A stretch of DNA of 51,690 bases from Asterionellopsis glacialis (taxonomy: Eukaryota > Bacillariophyta > Plagiogrammaphyceae > Rhaphoneidales > Asterionellopsidaceae), in contig WKLE02001153.1 of assembly GCA_014885115.2 (NCBI GenBank), positions 8,027 to 59,716 of the forward strand, given 5' to 3'. A program made the position numbers and the translations under genes. Numbering within the stretch: position 1 is the stretch's first letter; each line of letters begins with the position of its first letter. The notes beneath the pieces are model-generated. The model did not search any database. It was given only the letters and a program-made list of their open reading frames with translations, and was not told where the DNA came from. This document shows, piece after piece, positions 1 through 9,443 of this stretch.

Positions 1-3000
1 GGTAAATTATTTGTGAGTCCGTCTGCTTGCCCATGCATCAATCATCCATCCTCAAGAGTGTCCTACAGGGAGTGTACTTCACCATTACAACAGACAAATG
101 AACAAGAATATTTAAATGCTTTTTATTGTAAAGCTTTGTACACTGTCCTAACAAATTTGAAAAACAAATGTTAGTAAGATAATAATAAGGGGAAAATTCT
201 TGTCTCCTATGTTTTAGTAAACATACTATTTTCATTGGTTATTGTTTAGAGAAATAGAGAGCATGACTACTAATCCCTTACTAGTATCATTTAACACTGT
301 AGAAGAATTACAAGTAAACTCCTTTGCAGAAGCAAAAATGAGTATGAAACATTACCTCTTATCTAGTGCTGTGAAAATGGCACTAAGCAGCTTGTAAACT
401 TAGTAATACTCTAATTTAAAGCATTCTTAATGGGAATGGTGGTAAATTGCTGGTGATAGTTGGGTGTTATAATCATAGACCAGAAGATCATTGTCCTCAA
501 AAAAAGTAATGCTACATTGGAAGATAGGAAGACAACAAAAACATTCACTTTTGTACAAAATTATTCCAAAATAAACACACAACAATATAAAGATACCAAA
601 CAGATAATAGTACAAGAATAGACCAGCAGCTCTTCCTCAGTATATTGCCTGGAATAATTATTACCAGCAGCCCCCAGAATAAATATATTTGCTTGTTCTA
701 CCCTACCAACACTGCAATAAGGCAACTTTTTGCTATGATATTAGTATGTTCCTCCTCCTCTGACAAAAGAGTGATGTGCATCAAGTGTCTTTTGTCTTGT
801 CTCATCTAAAAACAGAACAAAAGTACTAGTGGAAAGAATAAGAAGAGACAACTTTCCGGGGGTATTAATTACTAGCAACAAGAAGCAAAGCACTAGTAAG
901 ATTGTTGTTATTGTTATTTTTCAATATTTTTGTTAATGGGGTTATTGTTATTTTTCAATATTTTTGTTAATGATACTAAAATGATCAGTAACTTGATTAT
1001 AAACTAGATCCTATAACTATTTTCTATGCTTAATAATTTGTAGTTTCTTAAAATTTATTTTCTCTGAAGCCAGGTTTTGACTCCTAGTATTGTCACACAA
1101 AATTATTTATTATGGTCTACTAAAGGATAAAAATACCATATTGTTAATATCATATGAAAAAAATTAAAATATGAATACAACAGATTTTGAAGCAAGTACA
1201 ACAATGCAGAGAAGAAAAGTAAACCAAGGGCAATATAAATGGTTCTCTCTCCGAGCCAAAAACACCAGTGCCCCCACATGAAGTGTCAACCATAACCAGC
1301 AACTAGGTGACAAGGAGGAGGAATTGTTACATGAGATGCATTTAAGTCACTTATCATCAAGGGAAAACAGAAAAAAAAGGAAGATGAAAAAAGAGAAATC
1401 ATGTACAGTCTATGTCACAAATAAGTAAAACAAAGATATTCATGTGTTAAAAGGACACAAGCACAAAAGTGGTGGCAATAGGAAAAATAACAATAATAAG
1501 AAGAAGGTAGTACAGTACAGAAAATAGAAAACTACTATAGAGTTAACAGAAATCAAAAAAGATTTTGGCATTACCATAAAGCAGAATGGTATTAAAGTAC
1601 TGCAAAAACAATGAAGAAAATTATCACTAAGAAAGACTGAACTTGTTTAGGGTCTTCTCCAATATCAATGGCTAAGGAAGTTGATTTCTTCCAAGAAACA
1701 TGATATGTTTCATAAGCTTTATCTCCCAAATGAGAAAAAAACCAAATGTATAATGTAAGATCACAGAATTAAGTTATCACACATAGAAAAAGTATTGCAG
1801 GAGAACAAAAGGTTGAAAAATTGACAACAATTAAAAATAATAGAAAAAGGAATTAAAGAAATTGTTAATATTGAATTTGTAGCTAAAGAGGCAAATGAGT
1901 AGTAATTGTGTTGTGTTGATATATATATTTGATATACTATTTCATTTGCCAAGCAAAGAAAAAAGATGGGGTAACAGAAATTTTCAAGTATTTAATCATA
2001 ATACTAAGAAATGTTTCCATTACTATTCTCATGATTGACAAAGAGTGAGTCACCAGATTACTCACAAGAGGGATTTTGAACTTTCCAGGATATTTGGGAT
2101 TTAGGAATTTGGTGGCCATCAGGGGAGAGGAAGACAGTGAAATGAAGCACATAAGAACAAACACCTACGTGGTACTAGGCAATAATCATGGTAACATTAA
2201 GAATTTTTTAAAATAGTATTAAACTAAATTAAAATCTAATATTTTACTTGTGTCTACTGCTACAGCTGTAGTTGAGGCTGTTGCTAAGCATGGGAAAGTC
2301 TGCTGTTGGAAGAGATCACCACAATCTGCTAAAAGCTCTAGTAATTCTAGGGTGACAGCATTTTAAAATAGTACAACTATCATATACCATGTACATGCCA
2401 CACAAATAAACAGAAGTCCTTATTATAAATTATGGGACTGGTCTAAAAGTAAATTATTACTGCTTTCAGAAGAATCATTTGTTATTTCTTCCCACTGTTT
2501 GTGGCATGGGGAAGAAAGATTTCAGGGAAGGAAATCTCCTGCACTGCACACTCATCTTCTAATGCCACCCCACCATAACCAATTCTCAGGGGGGGGGGGA
2601 ATTACCAACAAGGAGATAGATGTTAAGTTGCTTAAATTTATTGATACTAGCAGTGGTGTATATTTGATAATGTAGTACTCAAAAGAGTGCATGAAGAATA
2701 CTGGGTCAAGTATGAGATATTGGTTTGGCTCATTGTTGGAGAAGATCTAATATATTTGTGCATGGATGGTGTTACTCACTGATAATTTTGACTATCTATT
2801 TATAGAATAAAATTGCAAATACCATTCCCACATTGCCACATTGCCCTGAGTGTATCTTCTTGTACAAGCAAAGCTGAATTTTTAGTGTCCACATTAAGCT
2901 AGTTTTCTTGAAATTTGCAAACAAGAGAAGCTGTGCCCATGAACAAATAGGGGTGAGTAAGCAAGACAGAGGAAGAACATCCTCACCAAAACAACAAGAA

Positions 3001-4182
3001 TTTGACAAAGAGGAAGTATTGTAAAATTTGTTTAAGATTTTAGGTCATGATGGAATAACAACACCAGAAAATATTGAAAAAAAGGGTAGATTCTTGTGCA
3101 GGAGGCTCAGATCACAAGGTTTACAACACCCAGGAGGGAAAGATACTTTCTTATACCAAGTGCTTCCAATAAAGATGAATTGGTCAATACATGCCTAAAC
3201 ACAGCAATTAAAAAATGTGAATTCAGTGGTGTAACACAGTTTTGATGTTTTCACCTATATAATAAGTAACTTTGACACAAGAGGACTATTAAAATGTAAC
3301 AATAATTAACAAGGAGACCAAAGAAGAGAAGTTATTCAGGTACCCCCCCTTTACAGAAATAGTTGACAGTTTTTACACTCCTGAAGTAGCAGGCTATTGA
3401 TAAGCAGAGCATATTTTGGTGAGGAGGTGAGAAAAAAGGATTTAAATCCTTGTCATAACTCATATCAATAACCTTGTTGTCCCTTAATATACCCCAATGA
3501 ATCATTCAGTACACCACAAAGGCCACATTGTGAAAATGATGATGTGTGTTTTTTGACTACTGCATGAGTGAGAGGGGGATCATTGAATCAAAGGAGATTT
3601 TTTACAAGAGGGTATACAGAAATGATAGAACTTTTTCTCAAAAGTTTGAGTGAGTATTTTGACTGAAAGCAGATAATTACTGGGAGAATTAGAAGTCACC
3701 CACAACCCCCCAAAATAGATTTTTTTGTTTTTCATGATTTTTTCTTTGGACAGTAAGGTTAGGGTAAAAAAAAGGTTCATTTCTGTTTGCACCTGTTTTT
3801 GTTTATCCCTTTTTTGCACAACCAAAGAAGCACCAGCATCTTCATTATAATCAGATGGAGTTATCTTTTTGTCCTCCTGCTTCTCTCTTTTTTTATCAAA
3901 GAATATTACTGCTTCAATAGCAATAATGCATCATAGTCAAATTGATTATTGTTCTTGATTTTTTCTTGTTCTGTTGATGTTGACAAATGTGCCTAGAATA
4001 TCTGCTCTTGATTGTTTTGGCAAATGTTACTATGATGAACTGGTTTAGTCCTCCTGATTAGTATATTGGGTTTTGTTGGTAATCAGGTCTTTTCATTTTC
4101 AGCCATTGCATAGAGACATGAAACTTGCCAAATACAGTCATGGGTGTTTAGCTCATTCATAGTTCCTGAAAAACATACCATC
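1..4182. other. AT-rich stretch, no assignable gene; possible minus-strand exons
   Basis: No long reading frame and no recognisable family is present. On the minus strand, however, several segments read like protein and are bounded by splice-like signals: 3930-3580 (about 116 codons open), 3194-3107 (after a TTTAG acceptor), 2589-2482, 2362-2248 (ending at a GTAAAA donor), 1302-1164 (after CACCTAG, hydrophobic), 805-741 (after TTTTTAG) and 701-561. They could be exons of an intron-dense gene, remains of a decayed one, or chance openings in AT-rich DNA. I cannot join them into one frame or name a product. The intron density would be unlike every other gene in the window. Confidence 0.25.
907..972. 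repeat. 34-bp direct tandem duplication
   Basis: Two adjacent copies, 907-940 and 941-972, are identical over 32 bases (core GTTATTGTTATTTTTCAATA). This is a recent local duplication in AT-rich non-coding DNA. No function is suggested. Confidence 0.9.
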
Positions 4183-4184
4183 TA

Positions 4185-4450
4185 CAGTCCACACCCACCA
4201 ATAAGCAATGGTGCCATTTTTGCCAAGCTTGAAACTGCTTCTTTAGGGGCAAATTCTCAAGCTTGAACTTTGCAATGTTGCTTATTTTATGATGCAATCT
4301 TATTTAAAAATAAATTTCATTATTTTCTAACCCAACCCTAACTCTAAATAAGCAACAGTACCTTTTTCAAGCCTGAATTTGCTATTTAATTAGTAAAATT
4401 TTGAGCTTGATGTTTGGAAGGCATCATTGCTTATTGGTGGGTGGGGACTG
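4185..4450. mobile_element. MITE with 31-bp terminal inverted repeats and TA target duplication (Tc1/mariner type)
   Basis: The left end (4185-4215) begins CAGTCCACACCCACCAATAA. The right end (4420-4450), reverse-complemented, matches it at 29 of 31 positions. A TA dinucleotide flanks each end (4183-4184 and 4451-4452), the target-site duplication expected of the Tc1/mariner/IS630 superfamily. The 266-bp body has no coding capacity and is AT-rich. It contains internal sub-repeats of the words AAGCTTGAA and ATAAGCAA, so this is a non-autonomous element. A short open frame crossing the right end is incidental. Confidence 0.85.
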
Positions 4451-4452
4451 TA

Positions 4453-5214
4453 TTTGAACACCTCCAAATAAATGAAGAGGGCTATTCTTCAATTGAACTT
4501 TTTCCTTTTGATCAAACCAGGTTGGTGCAACAAATTGATCAAAATGTACAAATGATAAATAACAGCAAACCTAGTAAGAATTTCTGCAAAACTTTTTATT
4601 TGTGAAATCTACCAAGAGATGTGTAGCATTCATGTACCGTATCCAATCCAATTTAAAAAGCGAGGAGAAATTGCAAATTTTTAGAAAAAATGACAAACTA
4701 TATTTGTGTTCCCATCACCTCCCAGTAGATTTCATTCAATAAACTTACAAATGAGTACATACAAAAGAACATTTCTATTCTGTTTTCAACCAAGAAGATT
4801 ACTTTTGGATATGCGTTCTGAGGAGGTTGGGAGGAACATGGATGAATTTTTGTGTTGAGAAATTTGGGAGTGTTGCACGGCAGGAGATCGTGAGTCCTGC
4901 ACTCTATCTACTAGGCAGGACCTTCTTCACATCAATTTTCAATTACTGTATGATATTGTACCACCAGTACGTTGGACTATAACCTCTAGACTGTTACCTG
5001 GTAGCATGTAGGACCTACGCAGGTCCTACAAGTTGCACGAGTGACTCAATTGCTCATAGTTGCCTACGGAGACATGACTCGAAAGTCGCTGAGTCAGAAC
5101 ATCATCTCCCCAGAGCAGCAGCCATCATGATGCAAGAGCCACAGTCAGTCGCAGCAAACACTCTTAATTCAGCCATTCAGACGACTGCACAGTCAAGTAC
5201 ATTCATCTGCAACC
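4453..5214. other. Intergenic region with tRNA-like hairpin and perfect inverted repeat
   Basis: There is no gene. At 4866-4922 a sequence folds into a hairpin (GCAGGA/TCCTGC arms). Read on the minus strand it resembles the 5' half of an arginine-type tRNA, with a box-A-like TAGTAGATAGAG, but no acceptor stem or good box B can be formed. At 5008-5029 lies a perfect inverted repeat with nine-base arms (GTAGGACCT and AGGTCCTAC) and a 4-base spacer. The last 200 bases are the promoter/5' UTR of the reductase-like gene. Confidence 0.5.
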
Positions 5215-6060
5215 ATGGTAGTAGTCGAAACAGCAGCAACAGTAGCTAACGTTGCTACACCAGCTCTTAGCTTTCTTCCTGCCGCAGTGGGTCCTTTGGC
5301 CTTGCCCGCCACCAAATGGGGTGTTGGATTTGCGTCTATTCAAACCATAAACATCTATGCGAGGGCTAAGGGCGAAGAGGAACGGCCCATGAAGTACAGC
5401 AAGGGAGCCTCCCTGCAAGAAGAGAAGCTCGAGAATCCAATCGCTTCTAAAACCGGCATGTTCTTTTTCTACTTTCCAGCATTAGTGGTTTCGGCCGGAT
5501 TTTTGTTTCAAAATCTTCAAAACCTAACGGCGGCTCTGTTGGTTGTACACTTCGGAAAGCGCGTCCTGGAAACTCTTTTTGTGCATCAGTACAGTGGAAA
5601 CATGGACAAGGAGGCTATGTACATTGTGGGAACTTATTACACAACTATTGCTGCCATTTTCTCTTGGACGGCTCAATTCACACCCGTGGCAGAAGCATTG
5701 GTCAATCCTACTGTGCAGGCGCTCGGTTTGGCCGCATTTGCCATAGGACAAAGCGGCAACCTATATCATCACGTGCTGCTGGCCAATCTAAGAAAGCAAA
5801 CGGGCGAGTCTGCCACGCGCTATGATGCACCCAAAGGAGGCCTCTTTAATCAAGTGGCGTGTCCTCATTATTTCTTCGAATTGCTTTCCTTTTTAGGAAT
5901 TGCCATGGTATCTCAACAATTCATATGTCTGTTGGAAGTCTTTGGTCAAGCAAGTTACTTTGCTGTGCGATCGGAGCAAGCCAATGACTTGTACAAGATG
6001 CAATTTGACGAGGAAGAATGGCCCAAGTCGAGAAAGAATTTCATTCCTTTTATTTACTAG
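5215..6060 (+). CDS. 3-oxo-5-alpha-steroid 4-dehydrogenase family membrane protein
   Basis: A 281-residue polytopic membrane protein of the steroid 5-alpha-reductase C-terminal-domain family (DET2, TECR and polyprenol reductase are members), which reduce a conjugated C=C bond with NADPH, normally in the ER. Family marks: HFGKRVLETLFVH near 112-123, SGNLYHHVLLANLRK near 180-194, the GGLFNQVACPHYFFELL block at 208-224, and the C-terminal EWPKSRKNFIPFIY. Hydrophobic segments lie near 80-110, 135-180 and 220-250. The start has a good context (aaccATGg) and a stop closes the frame right after the conserved IPFIY tail, so it looks complete and intronless. Whether the substrate is a sterol, an enoyl-CoA or a polyprenol cannot be told from sequence alone. 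Confidence 0.85.
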   Translation: MVVVETAATVANVATPALSFLPAAVGPLALPATKWGVGFASIQTINIYARAKGEEERPMKYSKGASLQEEKLENPIASKTGMFFFYFPALVVSAGFLFQNLQNLTAALLVVHFGKRVLETLFVHQYSGNMDKEAMYIVGTYYTTIAAIFSWTAQFTPVAEALVNPTVQALGLAAFAIGQSGNLYHHVLLANLRKQTGESATRYDAPKGGLFNQVACPHYFFELLSFLGIAMVSQQFICLLEVFGQASYFAVRSEQANDLYKMQFDEEEWPKSRKNFIPFIY

Positions 6061-7435
6061 AGGGTGTACAGCTACGAACAACTCCTGGACACTCAATGCT
6101 GCTATAGTTGGATAATTACTAGTTTCATAGCTGCAAAAAATTGCCTGCGATTTTCTCTCTTCCACTCTGCCAAGGATCAGGGCACCAGGGACCAAAAGGC
6201 AGCAATGCCACGATTTAAAGCATGATTGTGGGGGTTGCACACGTCCTCTCGGGGTTTGGCGTGAGTTAAGTGTGGCTTGTCGTGTTCGCAGATGCTCTCG
6301 TGGTCGAAAATGTTCAGCTTCGTACATCCATATAAAGAATTTGAATCTTCCATTGCCATCAGTATAATTGGTGGCTCCAATCTTTCGATCTTATTAGCTA
6401 ATAACTTGCAGGACTGACCAATTACTGAAGGTCCCTACCTCCAGGGCAATGCACACCCTTTTTGTTCGAAAACTACTTCCTCCAATCCATTGCCTCCTCG
6501 TATCTGGAGCAAGGTATCCAACTAGTCTTCCCTCAATGGTTCACTCATGTAGATTTCTGTAGCAAGATCGCACACTGAGGATTCCTCTACCAAACAGACC
6601 TTTACAACGCCACGAACCATATAAGGAACGGTATTGGTTTTTGTGCAGTGGCGAAGCGTCCAATATCTGTCCTCACTTAGGAAGCACTGACAGGCACATT
6701 CGAGTTACTGGAACGGACAGCGGGTCACAAGAAGACCAAAATTCCAAGAGGAGGTGGACAACCTTGAAGAGGAAAGGATTCATCTAAATTTAGTCGGGGA
6801 TCAGGAAGCCGCTGCTAGCTTCCAGCCGTTAGCCATTCACAACCACAATATACCTGGTACGGGCGATGGCTTTCGAGTGGCGGCAGAGATTGCACCAAAT
6901 GACTGGGCTCACCTGGAATTAGAAATCTAGCGACGAGTGGAAGAAGGCATCAAGGGCGACCTAGAAAAATCACAGTGGTAAAAAAGATTTTGGAGACGAC
7001 CAATAGAAACCGAAAATCCTCGACACAATCTGCCTTTATTGAGGATCCGTTTGCTCAGAGTATCGATCTTACCTCTGCAAACGAATCCAAGAAGGAGAAG
7101 TAAGAGAAGATGTACCTGCCATCTTCTATGTGCCCTGCCGGTGTGGCCTGTCTCATTGTTGTAGCTGTTCTCTTCTGCGGTAAGGACTGTAACATTTTTT
7201 TCTGCCGATGAAGAATAATGCATAGTGAACTAGTATCATACGGATGTACGTTAACTTTAAACAAAAAATACACGTTGACTGTAAACATTTGAAACTTGGT
7301 TTTATTCATGTACGTAGCCCAACTTTGAACTACGAATAATACCGCGCTCTCCAATGTTGTTCGTGTACGAAATTGCTATAAAAAAGTCTGCGACAAAGAA
7401 TTCTAGATATGACAAAAGGCTTTTAAAGAAAGTAT
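6061..7435 (+). other. Gene-free stretch with decayed coding-like segments
   Basis: No intact gene. Between about 6430 and 6930 three short plus-strand frames in succession read like protein and end in stops: a piece ending FTHVDFCSKIAH, a piece starting GFLYQTDLYNATNHIRNG, and the frame 6742-6930 containing HNIPGTGDGFRVAAEIAP. Together they suggest an old gene broken by frameshifts. The family is not recognised. The rest (6061-6430, 6930-7435) shows nothing beyond the 3' flanks of the two convergent genes. Confidence 0.3.
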
Positions 7436-7933
7436 TTATTCCTGATTCTCGGCATTTCCATCTATCCACTTGGGATCTGAACCTTTCAAACCCGTAAGGC
7501 GCGGGCGGTATCGTTTCCAGAACACTACAGGATTAATAACTTGACTGTCAATATTTCGAACTCCTAATACTCTCTTCCGCAGTTCTCTGTCTGCCGTAAC
7601 TATCTGAACCTTGTTGCTACTACCCACAGCACCAGAACTAGCAAGACCTTCCATTGCCTCTACTATATAATCATCTGTTGTAAATCCATGCTTGGTTTCC
7701 AAAACGTCAAAATGATCCGTCAGAGATGTTTGAGATCCATCACTATTTCCTCGTCGTCCATCAAAAATGAGTTTGACATCACATCCATTGTCAAATGGTT
7801 GGAGTTTGGAAATGAGAGCTTCTCGATCTTTTGGTACTCCTTTGTGAGCAATAAGATTACTCCCATCAATAAACCAAGTACTTCGACGCACAGCAAGCAA
7901 AGTTTGAACTAGCAAAATTAGATTCATCATCAT
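7436..7933 (-). CDS. NYN (YacP-like PIN-fold) nuclease-like protein
   Basis: A 165-residue protein with the NYN/YacP arrangement of acidic residues used for metal binding in this RNase fold: FIDGSNLI with D23 near the N-terminus, LIFDGRRG (D58), TTDDYIVE (D87/D88) and VTADRELRKRV (D115). Known members are predicted or shown to cut RNA. The first about 15 residues are hydrophobic (LILLVQTLLAV), consistent with a short signal peptide or the start of an organelle-targeting sequence. The length matches a single NYN domain, so the gene looks complete. Three ATG codons in a row open the frame; the first is taken. It is convergent with the upstream reductase-like gene. Confidence 0.75.
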   Translation of the reverse strand: MMMNLILLVQTLLAVRRSTWFIDGSNLIAHKGVPKDREALISKLQPFDNGCDVKLIFDGRRGNSDGSQTSLTDHFDVLETKHGFTTDDYIVEAMEGLASSGAVGSSNKVQIVTADRELRKRVLGVRNIDSQVINPVVFWKRYRPRLTGLKGSDPKWIDGNAENQE

Positions 7934-8491
7934 CGATAATTTGCTGATTCGACAGGACAGTGGTGATGGGTTGTTGTTTTGATGTGTTCTTGTTCTGAGA
8001 CTTTTTCTTTTCGCCTGGGAGATTGGATGCTCTCGTGTCTCTTGTCGTGCGTGGATCGCATGATGATGGGTTATGAGCGAGCGAGTTCTGAAACCACGGG
8101 TCTCGTACAGGTACTAGGTACGTAGAATTCTTCTAATGTTTTGGACGTAGACTTGACAACGAAATGGACAAACTCTAGCGCGCCATTGGGAATGTCTGTC
8201 TGTTTGTGCGGCACCTACTCCTACCTCTAACCTTGACGAAAATAAAAGTGATTATGATGTGGCTGGGGACGCAGATCTACTAGAGAGGAGTCAGGACGCG
8301 AGCTGCCTTTCCAACCGTCATTTTTTTCTTTCTTTCTGTTGTGTTGTACCTGTAAAGGCTGGAGAAATAAATCATTTACTGTGTCTTGCAATCTCCTTTA
8401 CCAGTACCTTCCGATACGACACGTGTGAAACTTTGAGCAACTCAGTAAACGCGTTTCGCCCTTCCATTTATTCGAACATTCCAAAATAAAA
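7934..8491. promoter_or_regulatory. Intergenic region between divergent NYN and PDI-like genes
   Basis: The 558 bases separate two divergently transcribed genes and must hold both promoters. No conserved box, repeat or RNA gene stands out. A short plus-strand frame at 8259-8489 has no protein character and is more likely 5' UTR. Confidence 0.5.
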
Positions 8492-9187
8492 ATGAAATTC
8501 ACTACGAAACACCGGGGTAATTTCATTTGGTTACTTTTGACAGCTTTCACCGATACATCACTCGGAAAAGAAGAATCATCTTCTGTAGTTTTGACGAAAT
8601 CGAATTTTGAAAAAGCAACGAAAGGGAAGACGGTATTTATTAAATTTTTTGCTCCGTGGTGCGGTCATTGTCAAGAATTGGCACCAGAATGGGAAAAGTT
8701 GGCATTGGAATGGAAAGATAATCATCAGGGGCTCGTTGGAGAAGTTGATTGTACCGTAGAGAAGGAACTATGTCAAAAAGATTTTAATATTCAAGGTTTA
8801 CCAACACTGAAATTTGGCGACCCAAGCTATGGCGGATCATTTTTAGAAGAACCATATTTTGAAGAAAAAACATATGATGTATTATCAACATTTGCAAATG
8901 AAAATGATATGAATTTACCAAGGTGCACTCCAGGGAATTTAAGTGCATGCCAAGATAAAGAAGTACGAAAACAGTATGAATCTTACATGTCCATGTCACT
9001 TGAAGAAATTGATGCTGCAATTACATTAAAAGAAAAAGAAATTGAAAAAGCTGAAGAAGACTTTAGGAGTCATTTTAAACAGATGCAAACAAGATATGAT
9101 GAGATGGCCAATAAGTATGAATTTGAATCTATAGCAACAAAGCAGCAGATCAAATTGCTCAAAGAGATTCTAGCACAAAAAAAATGA
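8492..9187 (+). CDS. Secreted/ER thioredoxin-domain (PDI-like) protein with C-terminal coiled coil
   Basis: A 231-residue protein. Residues 1-25 form a signal peptide. A thioredoxin fold follows with the protein-disulfide-isomerase active site APWCGHCQ (C57-G-H-C60), the helix ELAPEWEKL, and the cis-proline region GLPTLKFGDP. After about residue 145 the chain becomes charged and helical (EEIDAAITLKEKEIEKAEED and onward), predicted as a coiled coil. It therefore has one catalytic domain where classical PDI has two. There is no KDEL/HDEL; the chain ends in AQKK. A role in oxidative folding or isomerisation in the secretory pathway is inferred. The start is the ATG right before the signal peptide. 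Confidence 0.85.
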   Translation: MKFTTKHRGNFIWLLLTAFTDTSLGKEESSSVVLTKSNFEKATKGKTVFIKFFAPWCGHCQELAPEWEKLALEWKDNHQGLVGEVDCTVEKELCQKDFNIQGLPTLKFGDPSYGGSFLEEPYFEEKTYDVLSTFANENDMNLPRCTPGNLSACQDKEVRKQYESYMSMSLEEIDAAITLKEKEIEKAEEDFRSHFKQMQTRYDEMANKYEFESIATKQQIKLLKEILAQKK

Positions 9188-9443
9188 AAAGTAGCACACT
9201 TCAGTTTTTCTTATTGGAATTGCAAGCAATGGACTTGAGGATATTAACCTCCAGAGGAACTAAAGGTACACCCGAGAAAAGTGGATGCGTCTGAAAGTAA
9301 GATTTGCAGCGTGTAGATATCTCCTAGTAGTGCATTTAAATAATTGTACTAAAATACGAACCCAAAATTCTCTCTATCATACAAAACAAGCAGCTCTTCC
9401 AGTCGGGGACAATTTGGCGGACACAAGTAATATATTGCATTTC

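Noticed and set aside
5203..5418. Minus-strand frame over the reductase-like gene start
   Set aside because: Shadow of the conserved plus-strand gene; no protein character.
5893..6327. 144-codon minus-strand frame overlapping the reductase 3' end
   Set aside because: Overlaps the conserved C-terminal family block on the other strand and matches no family.
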